From Halorientalis pallida (GTDB lineage: Archaea; Halobacteriota; Halobacteria; Halobacteriales; Haloarculaceae), in NCBI RefSeq assembly GCF_004118325.1, contig NZ_RDFA01000005.1, forward strand, positions 62,001 to 126,000: a stretch of 64,000 nucleotides of DNA, given 5' to 3'. Below, piece by piece: positions 15,401-24,068 of this stretch (its first letter is position 1; each line of letters begins with the position of its first letter). Below the pieces are notes generated by a model. It was not told the origin of the DNA, made no database searches, and saw only the letters and a list, made by a program, of their open reading frames with translations. The translations under genes and the position numbers were made by a program.

Positions 15401-16218
15401 TCGAACACCGCCTGGAACAACCACTCTTCCTCGGTCGTGATCGCCGTTTCGAGCAGATCCGACAGTGGGGACCGGTCGGTGCTGTCGTCGTCGAACTCGG
15501 ACAGCAGCATCATCCAGTCGTGGCGTTTCTGCTCTTTGCCGACCCACCGGCACAGATGGGGCGTCTCTTCGAAGCACTCCGAGAGAGCAACGTCGTCCGT
15601 GTCGAAGCGGTAGTTCGATGGGTACTGGCTGGTCGTCTTACTGTGGAGTTGATCGAGGTCGTCCTCTTGATCGATCCCGAGATAGAATTGGAATCGCTGG
15701 TGGCCGGCGGGCTTGTGAATCAGGAACTCGAAAGAGTTGACCGGCTCGACGAAGTCGAGATGGTTTTCGAGGCCGAGCGGGAGTTCGCGACCGTCACCCA
15801 TCGCGTGCAGTCCGCGGAGCTGGCTGGTGATGGTCTGCGGGGAGAGTTCACTCCGGACGGGTGTGATCTCGATATACTCACGGGCCTGGGTTTCTGCGGT
15901 GGCTTCAATCGCGTCACTCCCAGTCTGTGTGTCGACGCTTGGGTCCTGGGTCTGTGCGTCGTCGGAGCTGGTGTCTGAGGACTCACTGTCGTCTTCGTCC
16001 TCGGATTGGGACTCACCCGTCGGCTCGATTGGGGGTAACTCCGAACTGGACGGTGAGCGGTCCTGAAGCGGTGAGGAATTGAGCGAACTGCCAGGTCGAG
16101 AGAGACGAGAGGCTGCTAACTCGGTCCGATCCGTGTCATCGACCGGATCTGGACGCTGATCAGTGTTCTGAGAATCGCGAGACGGCTTACTGTCTGGAGA
16201 GTCGTCGCTATCGGACAT
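12418..16218 (-). CDS. TraG/VirD4-like conjugative coupling ATPase with C-terminal nuclease-like domain
   Basis: Large ATPase of 1266 residues, likely to couple the relaxed DNA strand to the mating channel. The first 110 residues are Ser/Asp-rich and disordered. An alpha/beta region precedes the HerA/FtsK-type motor, with Walker A GSTGSGKT near residue 530 and Walker B VVNCLIEESAPLARS near 850, where the glutamate pair is kept. The C-terminal 230 residues contain a winged-helix-like segment and a possible PD-(D/E)XK domain: GTFDLIATHP followed by HRVMEVETS. The lysine after the acidic pair is not seen, so nuclease activity is uncertain. It is the first large gene of the minus-strand transfer cluster. 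No N-terminal membrane segment is obvious, unlike bacterial VirD4. Confidence 0.75.
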   Translation of the reverse strand: MSDSDDSPDSKPSRDSQNTDQRPDPVDDTDRTELAASRLSRPGSSLNSSPLQDRSPSSSELPPIEPTGESQSEDEDDSESSDTSSDDAQTQDPSVDTQTGSDAIEATAETQAREYIEITPVRSELSPQTITSQLRGLHAMGDGRELPLGLENHLDFVEPVNSFEFLIHKPAGHQRFQFYLGIDQEDDLDQLHSKTTSQYPSNYRFDTDDVALSECFEETPHLCRWVGKEQKRHDWMMLLSEFDDDSTDRSPLSDLLETAITTEEEWLFQAVFEPRVDWTRKAESQKRNLKMGVTSGFGFFVQTFLDRLVGVSEHEQRSRHRNDTPAEEVGSAEQGPEDQSRHKATRMAQLNNKDPQTSFNVSIRCASSDEKVIRDAESSFSQLSGSFYQVEGEYLGQHDSEYQRLLNHELTRPTPTESFWKSKPMLVANANELANFVTVPTIDSLPKASRGASGGGPAAHSPLTTPDEEVFQAFDKGMCIGKAATVVDSPNESTGQEALESVAEWRSEVTQREAIHLDADTLTRHYLRAGSTGSGKTVAGINDLLTAHDELSGPTFLLDSKGGDMCDNYLRSHRYIFDDLDDVEYIKIPEDDQEVPGLPFFDLRPLIYQAGRSRESAIQDTIDHFYEVLRFAVGEEKVEQAWVGNDVLKAFIRTLFEEERAEYPDPDQARLEETRVGGDAFPISDLYDMALEYEMHKSVPETSSPTVAASLQRHTEKNDRQFKKTAGAVTNRISKLNDRDFIWRMLDYKPEWDHNRGWYAEDENVLDLREILHSNKVVVIDTGELRDDASQMFNVLFLSHLWTAIKSLQTPNRDDYVVNCLIEESAPLARSNIVHNKLLPEGREFDLSLGLVMQYPAQVLGDDPHKNRSVYTEVLNNINTKIIGNVSTDDDLPDSLFHGGLDRDEIRDYIQGLPEGQFIGQLPPTGFQEQQPEIMTLEPLPLPPGHAETDSAIRPMADATRAKTRQKYCISPEQTANRLTQLNNLGNGSSADVTDNGSSTANKNDSNGENPEERSPDALTNQELTFLQDVVDYWNDDLSFYQRGEPMATREFDRRGIADDLVDDEYLREVQLANRYTYYWPTNKALAVFDDYEIVWGTEQGDPRESPRHKVIVSLLERIYSNRGFSVKTYIGGDDTAGTFDLIATHPQKEHRVMEVETSIPDRPETPLRRGDVIDDYEKLAEFCGTNDAKAIWVLESQKAAHHLLDILEEEGHVDDRPARDVQSYEGITEQSVTGSGLDSVTGFGIILDRTVGNSRFNNPDPTSDQ

Positions 16219-16327
16219 CTGCAGCTATCAGTTGCAGCGCCAACAGGTTATTCTTTTTGACTGGTGGGTGGCGGGGTGAAATATACTCTTAAACGATAGG
16301 CTCAATGGACCCAATCGGGCGCAACTC

Positions 16328-17488
16328 TCACGGATTATATGGTTCAACAATTTCGAGGACAGCAGAAGCTTCGTATCGGCGGTTGCGCTGCTGACCAGTT
16401 GTTTCTCGTAGCACGTTATCATCCCAGAGGTGTCGAATTGCCTGATTGACTGCTGGTTGCGAGCGATCTAGTTCATCAACGGCCTGTGGTTCCGTGAAGT
16501 ATGGGTGCTCAATGATGAAATCGATGAGTTCACGAATGACAACACCTTGGCTCTGATACTGCTCCCGATAGCTATCACGCAACGCTAACAGGTCGCGAGC
16601 GACCGTGTATGCCTCGCGACCCTGTTCGGCGATGGCCTGCAAGAAAAACGAGACCCACTCGGTCCACGCACCGTCACGACTGACGGCCAATAGCTTAGCG
16701 AGATAGGTGTCACGGTTCGCGTTAAAGTATGATGAAGGGTATAGATAAGGGCCGGGCAATAGATCCCATTTGTAGAGGGCCAACATCACAAGGAGGCGAC
16801 CAAGTCGCCCATTCCCGTCCTGAAAGGGATGTATCGTCTCGAATTGATAGTGAATCAAGGCCAAGTCAACCAATGGCGCGTACGTCGGTCCTGAACGGAT
16901 GTACTGGAGCAGGCTCCGGAGGGCATACGGAATACTCGCTGGCGGTGCCGGTACGAACCGAGCCTCGCTGAGTGGCGTCCCCGGCTCGTCAATGCCCACG
17001 AGGTCCTCACGAAACTCGCCCGGATTCTTTTTCTCACCACGGGCCCCTTGCAGCAAAATCTCGTGTAATTGGCAGAGCAAGTCCCTATCCAACGCGGCAC
17101 CATCTTTGAGTGCTTCAATACCTATTGTGATCGCTTCAACATAATTTTGCGCTTCTGCGATATCAGCTCGCTCTATCTCGGTTTGACCAGGCTCCTCACC
17201 AGCCTCCCGTCGGTAGATATCAGAGAGCGTGAGCCGTGTCGTTGTCTCGATATTTGAGGAATCGACGGCCTCTCGGTGGATAAGGGGGCTCAAAATGACT
17301 TCCGGAGAGTCGAGCCATGTGTCTAAATCCGAAAGCTGGCCCACGGCGTACATTGCGTCCCCGTTCTCTTTCAGCAGGTCATGAGTCGCCTCAAGGTCCG
17401 GTGGGAGTGGATCTGGGCTGAAGGCGAATATCCCATCCACCATCTCCACCTCGCCAGGAGGGTTCTCAACAAAGTCTTCAGGGCGCAT
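16328..17488 (-). CDS. Fic-family adenylyltransferase
   Basis: Protein of 386 residues with an intact Fic core, HPFQDGNGRLGR, matching HxFx(D/E)GNGRxxR. It is therefore expected to transfer AMP or a related nucleotide to a protein hydroxyl. An N-terminal segment DSSNIETT resembles the inhibitory motif of class II Fic proteins, so autoinhibition is likely. The C-terminal 70 residues form a winged helix (AVDELDRSQPAVNQAIRHLW), suggesting autoregulation or DNA contact. The start at 17488 (MRPEDFVENP) matches usual Fic N-termini better than 17515. It lies within the transfer cluster but is separated by about 110-150 bases on each side, so it may be an independent cargo gene. Confidence 0.9.
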   Translation of the reverse strand: MRPEDFVENPPGEVEMVDGIFAFSPDPLPPDLEATHDLLKENGDAMYAVGQLSDLDTWLDSPEVILSPLIHREAVDSSNIETTTRLTLSDIYRREAGEEPGQTEIERADIAEAQNYVEAITIGIEALKDGAALDRDLLCQLHEILLQGARGEKKNPGEFREDLVGIDEPGTPLSEARFVPAPPASIPYALRSLLQYIRSGPTYAPLVDLALIHYQFETIHPFQDGNGRLGRLLVMLALYKWDLLPGPYLYPSSYFNANRDTYLAKLLAVSRDGAWTEWVSFFLQAIAEQGREAYTVARDLLALRDSYREQYQSQGVVIRELIDFIIEHPYFTEPQAVDELDRSQPAVNQAIRHLWDDNVLRETTGQQRNRRYEASAVLEIVEPYNP

Positions 17489-17635
17489 TGTTATGCAACA
17501 CATGATTCTATGCACATATAGATAACGAATATGGCCTGGACCTATCTATAGCAGTTTTTGGGCCCAATAAGATAATCCTAAGTTGAATAGCTATCGTTCG
17601 ATGCAATGGAGGGCAGCGAAGATAATTCGCATAGA

Positions 17636-19876
17636 TCAAGCCTGTCCCGATTTCCGGTTCGGCTTGAACATGAGCTTGTACCACATCAGGAACAGCAGTA
17701 GTGCGGCCCACTCGACGACCAGCAAGACTTGATGGATCATCCCAGAGATCCACCGATACAGATCCCCCGACCGCTCCAACATGAAGATCCGGACGTAGTG
17801 GCTGGTGTAGGCCTTTTCGTAGAACGTACTGGCACCAGACATCGGGTCAGTGCCCTCGAACCCGACGGTTACGAGCGCCGTCGTCGCTTGCACAGTCGCC
17901 CATCCACTCGCGTTCGTCCTGACAGTACTCGATTTCGCCCCGTCGACGGCGAGTTCCACCCCACCAATCCCAGCCGACGTATCGGGATCGAACAGCCGGA
18001 CGTGGACGGTTTTCCCGTCGTTTTGCATCTTGATCTTGGACTCCTGGTAGGTGATATGCTTGACCGTCGTCTGGATACTGTTCCCGAAGATATCCTCAGC
18101 GTTGGCCTGTAGGTTCTGCAATTGGGCATCCGTCATGTACGTCTTGCCAGCGTAGCGGGTATAGAGCGGCGTCTCCCCCTCCCGGTTCACAATCCCTGGT
18201 GGGAGCGAGCGATCTGAGATGTTCGTCGACGACGTGCGCTTGTCGATCTGGTATCGGAGCTGGCCACGTTTCGACCAGTTCCCCAGTGCCGCGTAGTCCC
18301 GGTACAGATGCGCTGCCTCTTTCTTTCCCACTGGATGATCGAAGGTCGTCGGAACTGTCTTCTTGCGATCTCCGACAAACTTCGTAATCGAGTCGTACAA
18401 CGACACGGGGTAGAATCGCCAGGGACCATATATCGTCTCGGATTTCTTCGATCCACTCGGCGACATTCGAAGCCGGCCGAGTGGCTGTCCGGACAAATCC
18501 TGCGTCCCATTGATCGTGATGTAGAGTTCATTCGTCGGTTCTCGATCAATCGCATGGACAGTCACCGACAATTCATCGGGCTGTGCGACCGAGACCCCAG
18601 TGCTATCGGCAACAATCGATTTGGTGCCAATCGTCTCGCTATGGCTCTCTGAGACACAGTCCGGATGCTCTCCGTCTTTCCCCCAGCGCCGTTGGAGCGT
18701 CACCTCGACCCGGTGGGAGACCTGCAGCGTACCGCTCTGTGGATTGCCAAAGTTGAACGTCGCTCTCCTGCCCCGCCGTTCATCGCCACCCAGTGAGACA
18801 CGCTTGGTTACCTTCGTGTCGACAATGGACAACTGCTCCCATTTGCGGACATCGTAATACTCGGTCCTCGTCGTAGTGTTGTTTGTTCCTGGGAGGCGAA
18901 CACGTTCCGTGACTTTACATTCGTCCTCGAGTGTCGTTTCCCAATTTGATGGTTTGATCAGTCGGAAATCCGACGGCGCCAAAACCGTAACATCGTCTGG
19001 GCTGACGATGAATTGTCCGTCCAGAAATGCCCCTGGCGACGTTCGGGCGATGCCGGCCCATTGGTTTTTTTGGACGGTAACATTCCGCTCTGAGAAGTTA
19101 CTGTGGATCTTGATCTTTCCACCGCCGTTGAACCAATTCCTCCCAATCGAACTGCCAGCTGGGCGTTTCGAGACCCAGGGCCTCGTGTCGAACTCGGAAA
19201 CCGCCTTACTATTGCGACTTTCGTACGAGACTGTTTTCCCCTTGTTCACCTCGACCGCCCACGGGTTCACGATCCGCGGATCGTTGCCACCTGCAATCAG
19301 GGCATTCCGAGTGGGGAGCCACCCGTTCCGTGGCTCGGCTTTCCCCAGCGCGTAATAGCCGTTCACTACCTCATGACTCACACCGGCTGTCCTGACCGTC
19401 TTGTTCGTCATGTTCCTCGCCGAGACGATGGCCGTCTCGTCTGGCTTGACCCACTTATCTTCGTAGGGGATATGGATATCCGTCGAGAGCTGTTTCCGAA
19501 AGCCGTCTGTCCGGGGCGCAAGCGCGTTGATCTTCCCGCTCGGCAACCCCGTCGTTTCGAACGCGAACGGTGGGATTCCAGCAGAGACATTGTAGGTGTT
19601 GGCTCCATTCGGGCCGTAGTCGGTGAACGGGATCATCGTCTCATTCCGCGCTGGATCGCTGTCAGCCGACGCGAGGATTTTGAACGGCCCCGAAGAACTG
19701 GCCGAAGCAGCGGCGTTAGTTGTACTATTTGAGGAGTCCGTGTTGATCGCGGGCTGTGGGGACGTCGTCAGCGCTGTTGCCGGCACGGTCGCGACGAACG
19801 TCTGGAGGACGAGGCACGATACGACTGCAACGATGATGAGGGAACGAGCGACGGATCGACGGGCATCATGTGTCAT
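17636..19876 (-). CDS. Secreted, membrane-anchored surface protein of the transfer cluster
   Basis: Protein of 746 residues with a signal peptide (basic start, hydrophobic core LIIVAVVSCLVLQTFVA, cleavage near ATA), a Ser/Thr/Asn-rich stretch and a long extracellular beta-rich body. An Ig- or carboxypeptidase-regulatory-like domain follows near residues 640-700 (GIGGVELAVDG, NASGWATVQATTA). A C-terminal transmembrane helix (VLLVVEWAALLLFLMWY) ends in a basic tail. Several N-x-S/T sites fit N-glycosylation. Its position ahead of two small membrane proteins and the VirB genes suggests a role in cell-cell contact or as a surface component of the mating apparatus. No family was recognised. Confidence 0.65.
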   Translation of the reverse strand: MTHDARRSVARSLIIVAVVSCLVLQTFVATVPATALTTSPQPAINTDSSNSTTNAAASASSSGPFKILASADSDPARNETMIPFTDYGPNGANTYNVSAGIPPFAFETTGLPSGKINALAPRTDGFRKQLSTDIHIPYEDKWVKPDETAIVSARNMTNKTVRTAGVSHEVVNGYYALGKAEPRNGWLPTRNALIAGGNDPRIVNPWAVEVNKGKTVSYESRNSKAVSEFDTRPWVSKRPAGSSIGRNWFNGGGKIKIHSNFSERNVTVQKNQWAGIARTSPGAFLDGQFIVSPDDVTVLAPSDFRLIKPSNWETTLEDECKVTERVRLPGTNNTTTRTEYYDVRKWEQLSIVDTKVTKRVSLGGDERRGRRATFNFGNPQSGTLQVSHRVEVTLQRRWGKDGEHPDCVSESHSETIGTKSIVADSTGVSVAQPDELSVTVHAIDREPTNELYITINGTQDLSGQPLGRLRMSPSGSKKSETIYGPWRFYPVSLYDSITKFVGDRKKTVPTTFDHPVGKKEAAHLYRDYAALGNWSKRGQLRYQIDKRTSSTNISDRSLPPGIVNREGETPLYTRYAGKTYMTDAQLQNLQANAEDIFGNSIQTTVKHITYQESKIKMQNDGKTVHVRLFDPDTSAGIGGVELAVDGAKSSTVRTNASGWATVQATTALVTVGFEGTDPMSGASTFYEKAYTSHYVRIFMLERSGDLYRWISGMIHQVLLVVEWAALLLFLMWYKLMFKPNRKSGQA

Positions 19877-19944
19877 TGGGAGAGTGTTCTCGGAAGCGGC
19901 TGGCTACGTGCGGACGGTCATTCTCTGTACTCCGGACTGTTGCA

Positions 19945-20211
19945 TCAGGGGATCATGTAGTAGATTATCGACAGCAGGGTTCCTGGGGCCAGACCAATGA
20001 TCGCCATGATCGACCCGGTGAACGCGAGCCACTTGCCCCACCCGCGTTTCTGACTGCCATGGTGGCTGGTGAAATACGCGATCACACCCAGAATCACACA
20101 GGTGAATCCGAACAGTTTGAAGATAGTTGCCAGCTGGGCGGGGAATCGGACGGCCTCTTCGATCGCCTTCACTCCGGACGCGAGTATCAAAGTGAGTGCC
20201 AAAGGGAGCAT
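19945..20211 (-). CDS. Small polytopic membrane protein
   Basis: Protein of about 88 residues with three predicted membrane helices (LPLALTLILASGV, LFGFTCVILGVIAYF, WLAFTGSIMAIIGLAPGTLL). The longer frame from 20289 would overlap the preceding gene and add a polar, unlikely N-terminus, so ATG 20211 is preferred. It lies between the pilin-like gene and the surface protein in a tight minus-strand run and may be a second pilin or channel subunit, as small VirB2/VirB3-type proteins are. Confidence 0.55.
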   Translation of the reverse strand: MLPLALTLILASGVKAIEEAVRFPAQLATIFKLFGFTCVILGVIAYFTSHHGSQKRGWGKWLAFTGSIMAIIGLAPGTLLSIIYYMIP

Positions 20212-20278
20212 CGTACTGAAAGAGAGAGTGAAAGAGTCTGTTTTCGTGGAGAGAGAAATTGGATGGTGAGTTTGCCTC

Positions 20279-20647
20279 TCAGGGACCACCGACGTTGGTG
20301 ATGAACTTCAGGACGGAGATGAAGATCCCGAACCCGAAGTAGAAGACGATCATGCCAGCACCACCGCCGAAGAGCCACATTCCGTACTGGGCGCGAGAGG
20401 AACTCTTCCGAGCACTCCACCAGAGAACGGCCCCCGCAACGATCGCGATAAATCCGACGTACTTCAGCACCATCATGGCGAGCGAATGGACGTTCGAGAG
20501 CATCGATGAGAGACCGTCCTTGCCCGCATCACAGTTGTTCGTGTTACTGGGGTCGCAGTTAGACTGTGCTGCAACTGGCTGAACGAAGATTGTACTCAGT
20601 AGTGCCACGGCTAGCACTACAAGCAGGGCTTTCTTACCGAATGACAT
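20279..20647 (-). CDS. VirB2/TrbC-like pilin candidate
   Basis: Protein of about 122 residues with a signal peptide (KKALLVVLAVALLSTIFVQPVAAQ), a short loop with two cysteines (NCDPSNTNNCDAG), then two hydrophobic helices (VLKYVGFIAIVAGAVLWW, MIVFYFGFGIFISVLKF) separated by a basic loop. Signal peptide plus two helices with a polar turn is the topology of type IV secretion pilins. ATG 20647 is preferred over the TTG at 20662. Its place just before VirB6- and VirB4-like genes supports the role, but sequence similarity alone is weak. Confidence 0.55.
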   Translation of the reverse strand: MSFGKKALLVVLAVALLSTIFVQPVAAQSNCDPSNTNNCDAGKDGLSSMLSNVHSLAMMVLKYVGFIAIVAGAVLWWSARKSSSRAQYGMWLFGGGAGMIVFYFGFGIFISVLKFITNVGGP

Positions 20648-20724
20648 CGGCAGATTAGACAACCATTCGAAGGGTCTTAATTATTGTCTTTTGCAAGCCG
20701 AATGCAACCGAACTCGGTAGTCTG

Positions 20725-22407
20725 TTACAACCCGAGGAAGCCAAACCGTCCGGAGTCGTCATCGTCATCAGCTGGTTGCTCGGACTCACTGAACGGTTGC
20801 TCGTGAGCAGTGTCCTCGACATCGAGGGCAGCCTCCAGCCGGTCGATCCGTTGCTGCAGGCGCGTAATCTCCTCTTCTTGCTGTTCGGCTTTCTTTTTCC
20901 AGTGTTTCATGAGCTGTTCGTTGCGATCAACCTCACCCTCGAGTTCCTGGATCCGGCCGGCGATCTGCTCGACCCATGGCGGGACACTCCCCTGGAAGTC
21001 GAGGATCTGGGTATACCAGTCCTCGAAGTACTGGGTTGTGGTCGTACGAGAAGCGCCAGTGTCGTTACGCCGGTGGGACTCCGATGTCGATTGGTCCGTG
21101 TCGGTGGAGTCCCGACCTGGGTTGTGATCGCGTGACTCTGCTTGCGACCCCCGGACCTCGGGATCGCGACGGTTGCTCTCAGTAGGTGGCGTTTGGTCTG
21201 GTTCTGTCTGGTTAGATTGTGTCGTCGACGAGGCCCGGTCTTCCGCAGGGCTGTCCTGGTGTCCACCTGCCGACCGAACGGGCGAACTGCCGTCGACAGA
21301 CTGCGATTCCGACCGGTGGCTCTGTGACTGTGCGTTCTGCTCCTGTTCGTCGTCCAGATCGAGATTCGAGTGGTCGAAGGTATCGGTCACGTGGCCGAGG
21401 GCTTTGCTGATCGTCTTCTGGCCGTAGGTCTCGGTCCCACGGTCTGCATCCCATTTGTCACGCATCAATCCGGACTGGCGGAAGATCGTATCCATCCGGT
21501 GGGGATCTTTGTCTGTCCAGAACGCGAGCATCGAGCAAAATGCCATATCAGCCTCGGACTGACTCTCGTACCGGCCTTTCCAGTTCCCCTCCCAGAGTCG
21601 TTGGAACTTCTCACCGTTGGCTGCGTTCAGGGCATGCTGGACGAGAGCCGCGTTCGTCCCGGAAAGCCCTGGTACCGATGCTGATTCGTTGCTGGTGTCC
21701 GCTGTTGATGCCGGTTCACCGTTTTGTGCAGACGCTTTCCCGTTCCCACTGGGTCCCGTTGGGGTGTCACCGTTGGACGAGAAGACTGCGCCACCGGCCT
21801 TCGCCTTGGGGCCGTTCCCCTTACCGTTGGTACTGGCCTCGTCCTCGAGCCAGCTTGTGTCCATCGTGGTTTTCTCACCGATGTACTCGTCATAGACCGA
21901 TTCGAGCGCTCGTTGACGCTCCTCGATGTCGCCGGCCCGATCTGGAAATGGAGCGCCGGAGACGGTGAAGTATCGGCCTGTCTCGTAGATCTCGATGTCG
22001 TCCTTTCGATTGCGGTCACCCGGTATGTCCGCTTTGATCAAGACGTGCGCCCCGGTCCCCGACGGGCTAACCTCGGTATAGCTGTCGAGTGTCTGGATCA
22101 CGTCCGTCGCCCACGCGTCCGTCTCTCCTGATTCGGGTTCCCGGCAGTCATCGAGGTCAACGCCAACGTACGGATCCTCGTCTGTAAACACGAAGCCGAT
22201 ACCGTCGACGGCGTCACCCTGCATCGAGAACTGCAGAGCTTCTCGAAAACTAGTCCAGGTCGTGGGGTCGTCCGTCGATGCATGGCCCCCGGTTCCTGGT
22301 TCGACTGGGATTTTCGTCGCTTTGCCGTCCCGCGTTTTCGTCCGCCAGCAGATCCACTGATCGGTCTGGCGGAGTTCTGCGGGGACGTTCTCAGGGTTCC
22401 CCATCAT
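20725..22407 (-). CDS. Primase-polymerase (AEP/NrS-1-like) with C-terminal coiled coil
   Basis: Protein of 560 residues. The N-terminal 170 residues carry the archaeo-eukaryotic primase motifs: VGVDLDDC supplies the metal-binding D.D pair, SPSGTGAHVLIK the S.G.GxH nucleotide-binding motif, and YETGRYFTVSG the third motif. A helical PriCT/NrS-1-type accessory domain follows near residues 255-340 (EGNWKGRYESQSEADMAFCS). A long Q/S/T/D-rich linker leads to a coiled coil near 480-530 (IQELEGEVDRNEQLMKHW). It would prime or extend the DNA strand of the element. It lacks a fused helicase; the AAA ATPase next to it, 64 bases away, could partner it. Confidence 0.8.
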   Translation of the reverse strand: MMGNPENVPAELRQTDQWICWRTKTRDGKATKIPVEPGTGGHASTDDPTTWTSFREALQFSMQGDAVDGIGFVFTDEDPYVGVDLDDCREPESGETDAWATDVIQTLDSYTEVSPSGTGAHVLIKADIPGDRNRKDDIEIYETGRYFTVSGAPFPDRAGDIEERQRALESVYDEYIGEKTTMDTSWLEDEASTNGKGNGPKAKAGGAVFSSNGDTPTGPSGNGKASAQNGEPASTADTSNESASVPGLSGTNAALVQHALNAANGEKFQRLWEGNWKGRYESQSEADMAFCSMLAFWTDKDPHRMDTIFRQSGLMRDKWDADRGTETYGQKTISKALGHVTDTFDHSNLDLDDEQEQNAQSQSHRSESQSVDGSSPVRSAGGHQDSPAEDRASSTTQSNQTEPDQTPPTESNRRDPEVRGSQAESRDHNPGRDSTDTDQSTSESHRRNDTGASRTTTTQYFEDWYTQILDFQGSVPPWVEQIAGRIQELEGEVDRNEQLMKHWKKKAEQQEEEITRLQQRIDRLEAALDVEDTAHEQPFSESEQPADDDDDSGRFGFLGL

Positions 22408-22471
22408 ACACTGTCAGAGGTGTTGAATAAACAGAGAGTCCCCGAGCACAAAGAGGTATGGGAACCGCGTC

Positions 22472-23992
22472 TCAGGTCTCGGTAATAACACTCAGATCGA
22501 AGTGCTCGCATTTGAGCGCGTCGGCATTCTCCTTGGCCGCACTCCGCCGTGCATCGGCCACTAACTGCTCGAGGTCTGCGCCAGACACAGCCTCAAGCTC
22601 CTCGACCATCTCCCGCAATTCTGAGTCACGAAGGGCAGTGGGGACGTCTTCCAGCTGGGTTCGGAGAATCTGGAAACGCGCCTCGGCATCGGGCAGTGGA
22701 ATCTCGACGTGCTTGTCGATCCGGCCGGGCCGCAGGACTGCCTCGTCCATCTGCTCTTTCCGGTTGGTCGTGAGCACGACGAAGAACTGCTGGTCGTCCT
22801 GGGAGAGCTTGTTCAGGAACGTGTTGGTCGTCTTCGCATCCTCACGATTCGTGGAGAGGCCATCGTCGCGACTCCCCAAGAGCGACTCGGCCTCGTCGAT
22901 GAACACGACGCCTTCGAGTTGCTGGGCTTCCTCGAACAGTCGGTTGACGAGGTCGGGGCCCTCGTTGATCCACTTGCTCGTCAGCTGGGACTGGCTCAGT
23001 TCGACGTAGGGCCGCTGGAGAGCGTTCGCGAGCGCCCGGGCGAACAGTGTTTTCCCCGTCCCTGGCGGACCGTGGAACAGGACGCCCTGATCGGGCGTGA
23101 CACCAAAGCGGTCGTAGCCCGCGCTGTCGTTGACGTATGGGGAAACCACGTCCTCTCGAAGTTCTTCTTTGACGGACTCGTAACCGCCGACGTCGTCGAA
23201 GGTGGTTTCGGGTGGCTCCTGCCAATCGAATTCAAGGTTTTCAGGGATCATCTGGGTCTTCTGTTCGTGGGTAGCGGTCGATTCGTCCGGGTGCGGATTC
23301 TCAAATCCACCGTCGTGCATCTGTGGTGACTGCGTAGCCTGTGTGGACTCGGTAGTTCGGGTCGATGAGGATTCTGTTCGGTTCGAGGACGTTTCAACGC
23401 CGGATGAAGCCGGAACTCGCTCTTTGTCTTGGACGGTCTCAGCGGTCTGTGATCGCTGTAAGAACCCCGGCGGATAAGCAGCGATCAGCCACATCACTCC
23501 ACCAGGGTAGTAACTCAGCTGGAGGATTTTTTCATGGGAAAGCTGACCGATCACCGGGAGACTATCGATACCAGCGTAGACGCCACCAATGAGTGTGATA
23601 AGAGCGAGCAACGACGTAAGCACACTCACGTGGAACGGGTTCCAAACTTCGCTCGCTTCGTTAAGATTGAAAGCCAAGATTGCAAAAAGGGCAGACAGTA
23701 TCACCATAGTCTCGATAATCACACTGCCTTCCATCCAAATGCTCTCAGCCCCCGAGATCAGGAGTCCTGCCATCGGGTACGAAATTGCATAGACGCCGAC
23801 AAATTTTGTGAGTTTTACCAATCTGTCCGAGAAGTCTTTAGCAGTGGAAGGAATACTGAGAGACAAACACTGGTCTAATCTCCAACTGTCTTTGCCTCCC
23901 TGGGCCCATATAAATGTCAGAACACAGAAACAGATTATGAACCAGACGAGTCCCAGGAGTTCGTCCAACGTGACCGGAATGGCAGAAATCAT
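22472..23992 (-). CDS. Membrane-anchored AAA ATPase
   Basis: Protein of about 506 residues. The N-terminal 200 residues have four to five hydrophobic helices (LLGLVWFIICFCVLTFIW, FVGVYAISYPMAGLLISG). A polar linker follows, then one AAA module: Walker A FHGPPGTGKTLFARAL, Walker B GVVFIDEAES, the sensor TTNRKEQMDEAVLRPGRID and a C-terminal small helical domain. The module is closest in pattern to FtsH/CDC48-type ATPases, but no HExxH protease follows. It may assemble, remodel or energise the transfer apparatus. The TTG at 24016 is rejected in favour of ATG 23992. Confidence 0.78.
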   Translation of the reverse strand: MISAIPVTLDELLGLVWFIICFCVLTFIWAQGGKDSWRLDQCLSLSIPSTAKDFSDRLVKLTKFVGVYAISYPMAGLLISGAESIWMEGSVIIETMVILSALFAILAFNLNEASEVWNPFHVSVLTSLLALITLIGGVYAGIDSLPVIGQLSHEKILQLSYYPGGVMWLIAAYPPGFLQRSQTAETVQDKERVPASSGVETSSNRTESSSTRTTESTQATQSPQMHDGGFENPHPDESTATHEQKTQMIPENLEFDWQEPPETTFDDVGGYESVKEELREDVVSPYVNDSAGYDRFGVTPDQGVLFHGPPGTGKTLFARALANALQRPYVELSQSQLTSKWINEGPDLVNRLFEEAQQLEGVVFIDEAESLLGSRDDGLSTNREDAKTTNTFLNKLSQDDQQFFVVLTTNRKEQMDEAVLRPGRIDKHVEIPLPDAEARFQILRTQLEDVPTALRDSELREMVEELEAVSGADLEQLVADARRSAAKENADALKCEHFDLSVITET

Positions 23993-24068
23993 AGGGATAA
24001 AAGAAATTGATATCAAGATCGGTGAGTACTATTCCTATTTCAATTCCCTTTCGGGGAACAATTAAATA

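Noticed and set aside
16328-17515. Start of the Fic gene at 17515
   Set aside because: It adds nine residues (two Cys, two Met) unlike the family; ATG 17488 is typical.
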